Part shown: positions 54,120-62,822 of the stretch, one piece after another
Numbering within the stretch: the first letter of the stretch is position 1
Layout of the letters: every line of letters starts with the position of its first letter
NCBI RefSeq assembly: GCF_026967475.1
Contig: NZ_CP114058.1
Span: forward strand, 3,782,001-3,846,000
Direction of reading: 5' to 3'
DNA: 64,000 nucleotides
DNA from: Rouxiella chamberiensis
GTDB lineage: Bacteria > Pseudomonadota > Gammaproteobacteria > Enterobacterales > Enterobacteriaceae
Notes under the pieces: generated by a model
What the model saw: the letters and a program-made list of their open reading frames with translations, nothing else
What the model was told of the DNA's origin: nothing
The model's database searches: none
Translations under genes and position numbers: made by a program

Positions 54120-55338
54120 TTAAGGCTGAGGATGACTGATTTTTTCCTGATTTTTTTGTGAGGATTTGGGCGTAAAGCTGAGGATAAGATGAGTTATTAC
54201 GCCGCCTACCAGTCCCCAGAAAGCAGAGCCGACGCCAAACAGCTGAATGCCGGAGGCGGTAATCAAAAAGGTGACTATCGCGGCATCGCGTTGGCTTTCT
54301 TCCGTCAGCGCACGATAAAGACTGCCCGAAATGGTGCCAAGCAGTGCCAGACCCGCAATGGTATGGATAAGCGGCGCAGGCAGGGCGGTGAAAAGGGTGC
54401 CGATAGAACCGCCGAGTACGCCGGCCAGTAAATAGAAGATGCCTGCCGCGACGGCTGCGGTATAGCGTTTGGCAGGATCGGGATGCACCTCCTTACCCAT
54501 GCAAATGGCCGCCGTGATCGCCGCAATGCCGATGGAATAGACGCCAAACGGGGCTAAAAGCACTGTCACCAGTGCCGTCACCGCTATCAGAGGGGAAACC
54601 GGAACCTTGTATCCCGAGGCGTGCAGCGTGGCGATGCCCGGCGCATTTTGCGAAGCCATGGTCACGATAAAGAACCGGTAATCCGATGCCAATCAGGGTC
54701 GACCACGAGAAATGCGGCGCAATCAGCAGCGGCGCGGCAACGTGCAGGCTCTGACCGTGGAAGGCGATATTTCCCTGCATCGCCGCCACCGCCAATCCGA
54801 TAGCCAAAGACAGGATCACCGCATAGCGGGCCAGAAAACGTTTTGCCAGCAGATAAACCAGACACATGCTTCCCGCCAGGGCCAGATTGCTTTGCAGCGA
54901 GGCGAAGGCATCCAGCCCGAAGCGCAGCAAAATTCCGCCCAGCATCGCCGCAGACAGTGCCTGCGGTATGTAGCGCATCATTTTGGCAAACAAACCGGTA
55001 ATGCCGGCCAGAAAAATCAGCGCGTTGGCGAAAATAAATACGCCAATGGCGTCATTGATGGCGATACCCGGCATGCTGGTGACCAGCAGTGCCGCGCCCG
55101 GCGTCGACCAGGCGGTCAGGATAGGCGTGCGGTAATAAAGAGACAGGCCCATAGTGGTAATGCCCATGCCGAAACCGAGCAGGGTAAACCAGCTGCCAAT
55201 CTGCTCCAGACTCGCGCCTGCCGACTGATAGGCCTGAAACACGATGGCCGCCGCGCTGGTGTAACCGACGAGTACGGCCACGAATCCGGCGCTTATGGCG
55301 GAAAATGACCAATCCTGCCTGCTTGATTTTGAAAACAT
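54120..55338 (-). pseudogene. ydcO: BenE-family benzoate/aromatic transporter YdcO, frame broken by one base (probable error)
   Basis: The 12-helix membrane protein matches E. coli YdcO (BenE family, benzoate:proton symport). It starts MFSKSSRQDWSFSAISAGFV at 55338 after CAGGAG; GYTSAAAIVFQAYQSAGAS, AWSTPGAALLVTSMPG and SMPGIAINDAIGVFIFANAL follow. The frame is lost at about 54677, where CCGGTTC should read CCGTTC, giving GIGLPFFIVTMASQNAPGIA. Corrected length is 405 residues. It is divergent from ydcN, as in E. coli, with twin operators between. Confidence 0.9.
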
Positions 55339-55398
55339 CGACTCCTGCCCCTTTTTCCCCGCCTGCCAATGCGGAATCGTATTCTGATACGGATGAAC

Positions 55399-55455
55399 GT
55401 ACGTTATAGCGTACAACATCAAACGAGAGTATCATCGTGCGTTATAACGTACAAT
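55399..55455. promoter_or_regulatory. Twin operators between ydcO and ydcN
   Basis: Two 19-base copies, GTACGTTATAGCGTACAAC (55399-55417) and GTGCGTTATAACGTACAAT (55437-55455), differ at three positions and each centres on the palindrome CGTTATAACG. They sit between the divergent transporter and the cupin-HTH regulator and are likely YdcN binding sites. Confidence 0.65.
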
Positions 55456-55512
55456 CATTACCTCCGCCCCGAAACACGGCATAATTCAGCAAAACCCGGT
55501 AAGGAAAACACC

Positions 55513-56073
55513 ATGCAGGAGTTAACGCGACACATTGGTCATCAGCTTAAAACCTTGCGGGCCAGGCGCGGCTGGAGTCTGACTCAGGCCGCGCATGAAA
55601 CGGGCGTCAGCAAAGCGATGCTCGGGCAAATCGAACGCGGGGAATCCAGTCCGACGGTGGCGACCCTCTGGAAAATCGCCAGCGGATTTCAGGCCTCGTT
55701 TACCCAGTTCCTGCAGCCGCCCGAGGTGGGGGCGACGGGGCAGACCGCCAGTCCTGCCTCGGCCTTCGACAACAGGCATTCGGGAATGAGCGTCGTGTCG
55801 TTTTTCCCCTATGATCCCGAATTGAGAATGGACATGTTTGTGGTTGAACTAGAGCGCGAAGGCTACAGCGAGTCTTCACCTCATGCGGTCGGCGTCATCG
55901 AGCATGTCATTGTTATCGAAGGAGAACTTGAGCTTACGGTAGATGGCGTACACCATCGGCTCTCTGCGGGTGAAGGTCTACGATTCGAGGCCGACTGCCC
56001 CCACGCCTATCGCAACGCCCACGGCGAACCGGTAAGATTTCACGATATCATTCATTATCCCGCTCCTGTCTAA
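55513..56073 (+). CDS. ydcN: XRE-cupin regulator YdcN
   Basis: The 186-residue protein has an N-terminal XRE helix-turn-helix (LTQAAHETGVSKAMLGQIER, residues 24-43) and a C-terminal cupin (VGVIEHVIVIEGELELTVDG, LSAGEGLRFEADCPHAYRN, residues 115-175). This is the E. coli YdcN layout. It probably represses or activates ydcO in response to an aromatic or small ligand bound by the cupin. ATG at 55513 is preceded by AAGGAAA. Confidence 0.92.
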   Translation: MQELTRHIGHQLKTLRARRGWSLTQAAHETGVSKAMLGQIERGESSPTVATLWKIASGFQASFTQFLQPPEVGATGQTASPASAFDNRHSGMSVVSFFPYDPELRMDMFVVELEREGYSESSPHAVGVIEHVIVIEGELELTVDGVHHRLSAGEGLRFEADCPHAYRNAHGEPVRFHDIIHYPAPV

Positions 56074-56142
56074 AAGGGGTTGACGAATTATTGCTCTCTG
56101 TATGAAGGTAGACTGACTTTTATCGACATTTAAGGTGCACCG

Positions 56143-56595
56143 ATGTCAGAGCAAGGCAAACCGGTTATTCGTCCGCTGACTTTTGCCGATCAGGCACAGT
56201 GGGAAGGGCTGTGGAAAGAGTACCTGGATTTTTATCAGACCACGTTGAATGACGCGATAGTCAAAACCACCTTTCAGCGTCTGGCCTCGGAAGAGTATGC
56301 CGCGATGTTTGGCTATGTGGCGGAGCAGGACGGCAAGTTGGTGGGCATCGTGAACTGTATCAATCACGACCATGGCTGGCGGCTCGAGCAGGTGGTTTAT
56401 CTTCAGGATCTCTACGTTTCTTCGCAGGCGCGAAAGACGGGCGTAGGTCAGGCGCTTATCGAGGCGGTTTATCGCTATGCCGATGAAACGGGCAAAGGCA
56501 ATGTCTACTGGATGACCCAGGAGAGTAACCAGACGGCGAGAAAGCTCTACGACAGAGTGGGCGTTCACACCGATTTTATCAAGTATCAGCGTTAA
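56143..56595 (+). CDS. GNAT-family N-acetyltransferase
   Basis: The 150-residue protein is a single GNAT domain: IRPLTFADQAQWEGLWKEYL at the N terminus, then VVYLQDLYVSSQARKTGVGQ with the acetyl-CoA loop (R-K-T-G-V-G, about residue 102) and ESNQTARKLYDRVGVHTDF at the end. Substrate unknown; the ETGKGNVYWMTQ segment is shared with the spermidine-like and aminoglycoside-like subgroups only loosely. TAAGGTGCACC precedes the start. It converges with a secreted unknown protein. Confidence 0.88.
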   Translation: MSEQGKPVIRPLTFADQAQWEGLWKEYLDFYQTTLNDAIVKTTFQRLASEEYAAMFGYVAEQDGKLVGIVNCINHDHGWRLEQVVYLQDLYVSSQARKTGVGQALIEAVYRYADETGKGNVYWMTQESNQTARKLYDRVGVHTDFIKYQR

Positions 56596-57137
56596 TCGGC
56601 CGTCGCCGTTTTAATGGGAGAAATATAACAGGTGCTGAGTTCACTCACCTGATCTTCCTGCTGACTGATTTCATAGCCCTTTTCGTTAAGGATAACCGCG
56701 CTGTAAGGCACGCTGCTTATCTGTTTCACTACCGATTCCTGATAGCTTTTCAAGATGTTGGCCTTGGCCGCCGCCTGATTGGGCTGGTCGAGACCGGTAA
56801 CCTGAATGAAGGTATCCCTGAACTCGTTGGAGAAAGACTCATTATTGAGCCGACTGACGATGAGTGCATGAATATTCACGGTAATCTCGTTGCCGAGCAG
56901 GTAAATCAACACGGTTTGGTACACCAGTTCATCTTTGGATTTCTGCACCAGAAAGCCGTTTTCGATAACCTTCATGGCTTGTTCGTTCGGATACAGAATA
57001 TCGCTCAGGCAAAGTGTCCGATCGCCAATCTGCATGCGATTGAATTTTTCCTTGATGGCATGTGCCGTGGCGGCAGAGGCGCTGGCGGTAAACAGCAGGG
57101 CAAGCAGCACCCATAATGTCGAAACACATCTCTTCAT
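56592..57137 (-). CDS. Secreted protein of unknown function
   Basis: I do not recognise this 181-residue protein. It has a Sec signal peptide (MKRCVSTLWVLLALLFTASASAA, cut after residue 22), so it is exported. The mature part has two Cys (TLCLSDILYPN near residue 43 and LSTCYISPI near residue 173) that may form a disulfide, and several helices. Its end overlaps the GNAT gene by four bases, convergent. GGAGGATCGATG gives a good ribosome site. Confidence 0.72.
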   Translation of the reverse strand: MKRCVSTLWVLLALLFTASASAATAHAIKEKFNRMQIGDRTLCLSDILYPNEQAMKVIENGFLVQKSKDELVYQTVLIYLLGNEITVNIHALIVSRLNNESFSNEFRDTFIQVTGLDQPNQAAAKANILKSYQESVVKQISSVPYSAVILNEKGYEISQQEDQVSELSTCYISPIKTATAD

Positions 57138-57355
57138 CGATCCTCCTGACGGGGAATACTCATGAACGCAGAGTTATTGATTAAAGAGTACGCCATGTTT
57201 CGACATTCAGGGCAGGGAATGCACAATCATTCTTTATCGGGAGAGTAAAACGCATTTACTCCTCAAGACAGGGTATCGCGATGCGCCTGACGACAGGCTG
57301 CCCACGATGACGGCCCTGAGGGGAAAGTGCCCGAATCGAATGGGCACCTTATTGA

Positions 57356-57802
57356 TTAACCGAGTCTTTTGCTGAGATAGAAACGCTGGTGGGTCGACTC
57401 GACTTCGGGCAGTCCACGAATATCGTCGATAAACTCTTCGAGGGTCATTTTGCACTCATACCCCAGACGCTCGTAAAACGGGCGCGCCTGAAAACTGAAA
57501 GTATCAACCAGCGCATAGCGGCATCCGCGGGCGATGGCCTCTTCTTCAGCCTGCCGAATCAACTGCGTGCCGCAGTCCTGACCGCGTAAAGATTCATCGA
57601 CCCACAAGTATTTGATCATCAGATAATTGCCGACCGTTTCGCCAATCAGTCCTCCGCTTTTTTTACCGTTTTCATCTTCGATAAATACGCCCAGTTCCTT
57701 GAACGAATTCTGCGGAATAAAGTGTTTATTGTAGCCGCGCAGGCCATCTTTTACGGTTTCGATATCGTCGTGGGTTGGTGTTGCGGTAATACGGGTTTTC
57801 AT
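57356..57802 (-). CDS. GNAT-family N-acetyltransferase
   Basis: The 148-residue protein is a GNAT enzyme: YLMIKYLWVDESLRGQDCGT carries the R/Q-x-x-G-x-G/A acetyl-CoA motif (RGQDCG), followed by LIRQAEEEAIARGCRYALVD and RPFYERLGYECKM. The form is close to the uncharacterised YafP/YjcF-type acetyltransferases. Substrate unknown. It is unlinked to its neighbours; GGGAAGGACG lies before the start. Confidence 0.87.
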   Translation of the reverse strand: MKTRITATPTHDDIETVKDGLRGYNKHFIPQNSFKELGVFIEDENGKKSGGLIGETVGNYLMIKYLWVDESLRGQDCGTQLIRQAEEEAIARGCRYALVDTFSFQARPFYERLGYECKMTLEEFIDDIRGLPEVESTHQRFYLSKRLG

Positions 57803-57901
57803 CGTCCTTCCCTTGTGAACAGAGTAAAAATTCAGCGTGTGCCGAGGGGCGTGATGCTAACAAGGATATGACGAGCGTGAAAGGGGAGGTCACAGAAAAG
57901 C

Positions 57902-57943
57902 AGAAGGCCTGCGAGATAGGGTCGGAGATCTCGCAGGCCTTCT
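57902..57943 (-). terminator. Terminator of the DUF1471 gene
   Basis: AGAAGGCCTGCGAGAT (57902-57917) and ATCTCGCAGGCCTTCT (57928-57943) form a perfect 16-base stem with a 10-base loop. On the minus strand it is followed by GCTTTTCTG, so it probably ends the minus-strand gene 30 bases away. Confidence 0.7.
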
Positions 57944-57972
57944 TAAAGCGCATAAAACAGGGTGTTCGGGAC

Positions 57973-58221
57973 TTATTTGTACAGCACCGCGCTTGCGCTC
58001 ATGCGGTTGTTACCGGTCACCGAGGTGATGCGGTAAGAAGAGGCACCGGCCTGTTTTGCCTGAGCGGCGACGTCGCTTTCAAGTGCATCAAGGTTGGTTG
58101 CGCCATGCGCGGTCACCACGCCAATTTTCTGTGCGCCGTCTTCAATCGGGCTTGCGGCCAGTGAAGCAAAAGAAGCCAGAGAAAGGGTCGCTGCTACTGC
58201 AAAATATTTGATGCTTTTCAT
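57973..58221 (-). CDS. DUF1471 (YhcN/BhsA-type) periplasmic protein
   Basis: The 82-residue product has a signal peptide (MKSIKYFAVAATLSLASFAS, cleaved near ASLAA) and the DUF1471 fold: IGVVTAHGATNLDALESDVA, AGASSYRITSVTGNNRMSAS ending in AVLYK, the typical family C terminus. These proteins (BhsA, McbA, YhcN, YdgH and others) are periplasmic and linked to stress and biofilm in E. coli; the exact member cannot be told. A strong hairpin terminator follows. Confidence 0.9.
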   Translation of the reverse strand: MKSIKYFAVAATLSLASFASLAASPIEDGAQKIGVVTAHGATNLDALESDVAAQAKQAGASSYRITSVTGNNRMSASAVLYK

Positions 58222-58624
58222 GATGTCGTTCCTAAAGGTTTGAGTGAGTTTGAAAGGGGTTTGCCTTTCGATGAGAGAATAATAGGCCGATCGAAGAAGG
58301 ATTAAAAACGGATTGATTTGAGGAAGTCATTCAAATTTATTGTGCAATATTTACGCGCTTTTACCTTACCGACCACAAATATTTACTCGACTGGAGGGCG
58401 CTATACATTGAACGCAAAAATCGCCTGAAAAATGTGCTTGTGGCTGATTTTGAGCGAGTTTCCATATCTCTGCTAAACTTGAACGCGAGTAACAGAAAAA
58501 AGTCTGGGGCGCTGCGTACGGACTGTTATGTAGAAAGGGAATGTAGGAAGGGAATTTTCTACTTTGGTCTGGCCGCTTGGCTGGACAACATTCACGGTAA
58601 CACCAATGAATTAGGAGACGTCAA
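58222..58624 (+). other. Intergenic region upstream of the GlsB-like gene
   Basis: This 403-base spacer separates divergent DUF1471 and GlsB genes. A candidate stress promoter for GlsB lies at about 58451-58480: TTGAGCG followed by GCTAAACTT, resembling a sigma-S -10 (CTAAACT). A 74-codon open frame here (58434-58658) overlaps the real gene and has no coding features. No hairpin is evident. Confidence 0.5.
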
Positions 58625-58873
58625 ATGGGTATTTTATCCTGGATTATTTTTGGTCTGATTGCAGGTATTCTGGCTAAGTGGATCATGCCGGGTAAAGACG
58701 GTGGTGGCTTTATCCTGACCGTTATTCTAGGGGTGATTGGTGCCGTTGTCGGCGGTTACATCAGTACCTTCTTCGGCTTTGGTCGTGTAGACGGTTTCAA
58801 CTTCGGCAGCTTCGTTGTCGCGGTTATCGGTGCCATTGTGGTGCTGTTTATCTACCGCAAAGTCCGTTCGTAG
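58625..58873 (+). CDS. GlsB/YeaQ/YmgE-family small membrane protein
   Basis: The 82-residue protein has three hydrophobic segments (residues 2-18, 28-48 and 57-77) and the family features MGILSWIIFGLIAGILAKWI, MPGKDGGGFILTVILGVIGA and VGGYISTFFG. This transglycosylase-associated-gene family is induced by stress in enterobacteria; function unknown. AATTAGGAGACGTCAA precedes the start, and an intrinsic terminator follows. Confidence 0.93.
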   Translation: MGILSWIIFGLIAGILAKWIMPGKDGGGFILTVILGVIGAVVGGYISTFFGFGRVDGFNFGSFVVAVIGAIVVLFIYRKVRS

Positions 58874-58908
58874 TAACGACAGGCTCGTCTCGAGCGAGCA
58901 AGCATGAC

Positions 58909-58937
58909 AAAAAGCCGCGCAATGTCGCGGCTTTTTT
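58909..58937 (+). terminator. Intrinsic terminator after the GlsB-like gene
   Basis: AAAGCCGCG (58911-58919) pairs with CGCGGCTTT (58926-58934) with a 6-base loop, followed by T residues to 58937. Confidence 0.85.
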
Positions 58938-59067
58938 GCGTTCTGGTAGCGTAAAAAAGAGCAGAGGTCGCCTTGTTTTAGGGTGGAACATGCCCGCGTA
59001 GATATCACTCCGGTCAATGTGTTTAATGAGAGTATTCGACCCTTAAACCCTTGATGCGGGTGATACG

Positions 59068-60170
59068 ATGCCAAACAAATATGACCCTATTGTTAATTCC
59101 TCTCCCCGCCCACACGTCAAACGACCCCCGTTTCCTTCAGGAAATTCCCGCCGTTGAAACGGGTCGGTTCTTCGGAGCTGGATGCAAAAAGTTCGCCTGA
59201 ACCCGGTGCCAACAGCAATACAGACAGTCTGACGTCCGCGCTGGTTGATCATTACAGCAGCAAAACCTCAGATGCAGCATCAGGAAGAGGATTGCTGGGC
59301 GCAGGGGAAAACGCCAACCCAAAATCAGGGGCTTCGCTGGAGTGGCTGGAGCTTGCCATTCATCACAATACAAAAAATCTGATTGATATCATTCACAAGC
59401 TGAATCCGCCGATACAGAACTTTTATCAAACCTTTAAAACCTCCACACAGGGTATTCTGGCCGAAGCCGAGAATAACGAGACGGCTCTAAAAGGGTTGAA
59501 AAACGAGAAAATGAGAGCAAAAGCGGCGCAGAATATGCGTTTCACCAGCAGAAAATTGAAAAATTATGCAGCGCATGCGGGTGCCGTTGTTGACGATGAG
59601 GGCGAGAGTTCCGCCGGCAAAGAGGGGTTCGTCAATCTGCCCGGAAGTCTGACCGTCAAAGGATTATTTTCGGGGGTGAAACTGGTCAGTGAAGCCATAA
59701 AGGATGATTTGGCCGAGTATTCTCCGGAAAAACTCGGCAAGGCCAAGCGCTGGAATCCACAAATGAGCCTGGGGTATTACAAGGTGACGGACATGGAGAA
59801 GTTTATCGAAGGGATTAAAACGGCTTATCTCCAGACGGAAACCCAGATTGGCCTGCACCCCTATATTGAGAAAAGGATCCGGCAATACGTTAAAAACATG
59901 AATTTTATCCTGCCAAAAATGGCCGGGATTGCAGGCCTGCATGCCGAAGTTCAGGCGCTGAATTATATTGTTTCCCAGCCTTATGACGAAAACGCGACCC
60001 TGTCTGGAAGGGTGGCGAAGACCTATATCTATACCCAACGTCTGGTCGGCAAGATAAAGGGCGACTTCGAAGCCTGCAACAACTGTTCGGGGATCTTGAA
60101 TGGGCTGGAAAATATCATGACCGGCAGAGTGGATGACCATGTCATGCTCAATCGTCGCAAATCGTTTTGA
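59068..60170 (+). CDS. YwqJ-like deaminase-domain protein, putative toxin or effector
   Basis: The C-terminal third carries a zinc deaminase signature: GLHAEVQALNYI (His 263, Glu 265 counted from the TTG at 59154) and GDFEACNNCSGIL (Cys 308, Cys 311), the order H-x-E then C-x-x-C of YwqJ-type toxins. The middle is helical. No signal peptide or membrane span is seen. The start is uncertain: the frame opens at the TTG 59154 (338 residues), but an ATG at 59068 with a GGGTGA site could join it if the CCCCC run near 59126 were six, giving about 367 residues and a Pro-rich N terminus (VKRPPVSFRKFPPLK). I see no immunity gene, repeat or secretion genes beside it, which is unusual for a toxin. Substrate (nucleobase, amino acid or protein) unknown. 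Confidence 0.7.
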
Positions 60171-60217
60171 CGACCCTTCGCTACCATGCCACGGAACGCC
60201 GTGGCATCAACCCGTGT

Positions 60218-60916
60218 TTAAATCGCGACTAACCCGCGTACCCCTTCCACTTCCATCTCGCTGCCGGGACCGCGCTTGATAATATTGCCGCGCGACATGA
60301 CCAGATAGCTGTCTGCCAGTTCTGCCGCGAAATCATAAAATTGCTCAACCAGCAAAATAGCCATATCTCCGCGTGACGCAAGCTGGCGGATAACCGCGCC
60401 TATTTCCTTGATGACCGACGGCTGAATCCCCTCTGTCGGCTCGTCGAGAATCAACAGGCTGGGTTTGCAGGCCAGCGCGCGACCAATCGCCAACTGCTGT
60501 TGCTGACCGCCCGACAGGTCGCCACCCCGGCGATGTTTCATCTCCAGCAAAACCGGAAACAGGTGATAGATTTCATCCGGCACCGTTTTCGACGAACTAC
60601 CCGAAAAGCGCGACAAGCCCATCAGCAGATTTTCTTCCACCGTGAGACGCGGAAAAATTTCGCGACCCTGCGGGACATAGGCAATGCCGGACTGCACCCG
60701 CTGATGCGGTTTTCGTCCGTTAATCACGGCGCCGTTCCAGCTGATAGTGCCGGATTTGGCAGGGATAAGTCCCATCAGGCATTTCAGCAGGGTGGTTTTG
60801 CCGACGCCGTTGCGCCCCAGCAGGCAGGTTACTTCGCCGATCTTTGCCTCGAAAGACAGCCCGCGCAGGATGTGACTGCCGCCGTAATACTGGTTCAACT
60901 CGTTAACCTGCAACAT
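60218..60916 (-). CDS. urtE: Urea ABC transporter ATP-binding protein UrtE
   Basis: UrtE is one of the two ATPases of the high-affinity urea transporter (HAAT family). The 232-residue product has Walker A CLLGRNGVGKTTLLKCL (about residue 33), LSGGQQQQLAIGRALACKPS (ABC signature), Walker B LLILDEPTEGIQPS and the switch H-loop replaced by VEQ (LLVEQFYDFA), as usual in LivF/UrtE types. It begins 23 bases after urtD ends. The opposite end of the operon runs off the window. Confidence 0.94.
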   Translation of the reverse strand: MLQVNELNQYYGGSHILRGLSFEAKIGEVTCLLGRNGVGKTTLLKCLMGLIPAKSGTISWNGAVINGRKPHQRVQSGIAYVPQGREIFPRLTVEENLLMGLSRFSGSSSKTVPDEIYHLFPVLLEMKHRRGGDLSGGQQQQLAIGRALACKPSLLILDEPTEGIQPSVIKEIGAVIRQLASRGDMAILLVEQFYDFAAELADSYLVMSRGNIIKRGPGSEMEVEGVRGLVAI

Positions 60917-60939
60917 AATTTCTCTCCTTGCGACGCGGC

Positions 60940-61746
60940 CTAGCGGCCCAGATAGACTTCGATAACCTGCTCGTTGGCCTGCACGTCGCGCAGCGATCCT
61001 TCGGCCAGAACCTGTCCCTGATGCAGCACCGTTACATGGTCGGCGATGGTTTCCACAAAGCCCATATCATGCTCCACCACCATCAGGGAATGCTTGCCGG
61101 CCAGCGATTTAAACAACTCGGCGGTGTACTCGGTTTCCGCATCGGTCATGCCCGCGGCGGGTTCGTCGAGCAGCAGCAGATGCGGTTCCTGCACCAGCAA
61201 CATGCCGATTTCGAGAAACTGTTTCTGGCCGTGCGACAACATGCCCGCCATGCGATGACGTTCGCCCTGAAGACGAAGCGTCACCAGCATCTCGTCGATG
61301 CGGTCGCGCTGTTCGCTGTTCAGTTTGGCGCGCAGGCAGGCCCAGACCGATTTACGGGTTTTCTGCGCAATCTCGAGATTTTCAAACACCGTCAGCGCTT
61401 CAAAAACCGTGGGTTTCTGGAACTTGCGACCAATACCCGACTGCGCAATGCGCACGGGATCCAGCCGCGTCAGGTCGATATTCTGGTCGTAGATAACCTG
61501 CCCCGACTTTGGCCGGGTTTTGCCGGTGATCACGTCCATCAAGGTCGTTTTCCCCGCGCCATTAGGCCCGATTACGCAGCGCAACTCGCCGACGCCGATG
61601 CGCAGCGAAAGGTCGGTCAGCGCCTTGAAGCCGTCAAAACTGACATTGATTTTCTCCAGGGCAAGAATCGGGTCGGTCTGTTCGCGATGCTTGTCCGCCG
61701 GAAGCGGCTGAGTAAAGAGATCGCCCGTCGTGGTCATTGAATTCAT
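60940..61746 (-). CDS. urtD: Urea ABC transporter ATP-binding protein UrtD
   Basis: UrtD is the second ATPase of the urea transporter. From the ATG at 61746 (MNSMTTTGDLFTQPL) the product is 268 residues; it overlaps urtC by four bases. Walker A is VIGPNGAGKTTLMDVITG (about residue 60), the linker IGRKFQKPTVFEALTVFENL is diagnostic of UrtD/LivG, and LLLLDEPAAGMTDAETEYTA is Walker B. A much longer open frame upstream is a frame-shadow of urtC. Confidence 0.94.
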   Translation of the reverse strand: MNSMTTTGDLFTQPLPADKHREQTDPILALEKINVSFDGFKALTDLSLRIGVGELRCVIGPNGAGKTTLMDVITGKTRPKSGQVIYDQNIDLTRLDPVRIAQSGIGRKFQKPTVFEALTVFENLEIAQKTRKSVWACLRAKLNSEQRDRIDEMLVTLRLQGERHRMAGMLSHGQKQFLEIGMLLVQEPHLLLLDEPAAGMTDAETEYTAELFKSLAGKHSLMVVEHDMGFVETIADHVTVLHQGQVLAEGSLRDVQANEQVIEVYLGR

Positions 61747-62822
61747 TGCGATTTCCTCTTGCGCAGCAGGCCAATCACGCCATCGGGCAGGAACAGGGTG
61801 ACGACGATAAACATGCCGCCGAGAATAAACTGCCAGTATTCGGGAATGGCGACGGTAAACCAGCTTTTCGCGCCGTTCACGATACCTGCGCCAAGGATGG
61901 GACCAATCAAGGTGCCGCGTCCGCCAAGCGCGACCCAGATGGCGGCCTCGATGGAGTTGGTCGGCGACATCTCGCTCGGATTGATAATGCCGACCTGCGG
62001 CACATACAGCGCGCCCGCCAGTCCACAGATCATGGCGGAAATCGTCCACACAAACAGCTTGAAGCCCTTGGGATCGTAACCGCAAAATATCAGCCGGTTT
62101 TCGGCGTCGCGAACCGCCGTCAAGACGCGACCATATTTGCTGCGCGCCAGCGCAAAGCCCAGCGCCAGACTCGCCACCAGCAACAGCACGGTGGTGATAA
62201 ACAGCCCGACGCGCGTCGAGGTTGCCGTCACCTGAAAGCCGAGCAGGGTCGTAAAGCCGGTAAAGCCATTGTTGCCGCCAAAGCCGGTTTCATTGCGGAA
62301 AAACAGCAACATACCGGCGTAGGTCAGCGCCTGGGTCATAATGGAAAAATAGACCCCTTTAATTTTGGAACGGAACGCGAAATAACCGAAGACAAAGGCC
62401 AGCACGCCGGGCACCAGGATGATCAGGCACAGCGCCCAGGCAAAGTGCTGGGTTCCGGCCCAGAACCACGGCAGTTCATTCCACGAAAGAAACGACATAA
62501 AGTCCGGCAAACCACTGCCCGCCGCCTGTCTCATCAGGTACATGCCCATTGCGTATCCGCCCAGCGCGAAAAACAGGCCGTGGCCGAGCGACAGCAAACC
62601 GGCATAACCCCAGACAAGATCCAGTGCGATCGCGACGATCGCATAACAGAGGATTTTGCCGACCAGTGTCAGCGTGTAGGTGGAAATCGCCAGCGGACTG
62701 GTCTGCGGCAGCAGCGCCAGAAACGGCATCACCAGCAGAATAATCAGGATCAGTGCGCCCAGACTTATCGCTACACGCGGCGCTTTTTGCACGCCCGTAA
62801 TCGTTAAAGGTTGCGTCATCAA
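61743..62822 (-). CDS. urtC: Urea ABC transporter permease UrtC
   Basis: UrtC is a polytopic inner-membrane permease of the urea transporter. The 359-residue protein has about ten hydrophobic helices and the LivM-family blocks LDLVWGYAGLLSLGHGLFFA, GVYFSIMTQALTYAGMLLFF, and the conserved EAIWVALGGRGTLIGPILGA near the end. Its start overlaps urtB by four bases, and its end overlaps urtD by four, so the operon is tightly coupled. Confidence 0.94.
   Translation of the reverse strand: MMTQPLTITGVQKAPRVAISLGALILIILLVMPFLALLPQTSPLAISTYTLTLVGKILCYAIVAIALDLVWGYAGLLSLGHGLFFALGGYAMGMYLMRQAAGSGLPDFMSFLSWNELPWFWAGTQHFAWALCLIILVPGVLAFVFGYFAFRSKIKGVYFSIMTQALTYAGMLLFFRNETGFGGNNGFTGFTTLLGFQVTATSTRVGLFITTVLLLVASLALGFALARSKYGRVLTAVRDAENRLIFCGYDPKGFKLFVWTISAMICGLAGALYVPQVGIINPSEMSPTNSIEAAIWVALGGRGTLIGPILGAGIVNGAKSWFTVAIPEYWQFILGGMFIVVTLFLPDGVIGLLRKRKSQ

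Noticed and set aside
57902..57943. Perfect 16-base inverted repeat as a possible attachment or mobile-element end.
   Set aside because: Its position 30 bases after the DUF1471 gene and the following TTTT on the minus strand make a terminator the simpler reading; no integrase or target duplication is present.
58434..58658. A 74-codon open frame before the GlsB-like gene.
   Set aside because: It overlaps the true start, has no ribosome site and no similarity; more likely promoter and leader DNA.
61737..62807. A 356-codon open frame antisense to urtC.
   Set aside because: Highly charged His/Gln/Arg-rich product without any motif; the urt genes are clear on the other strand.
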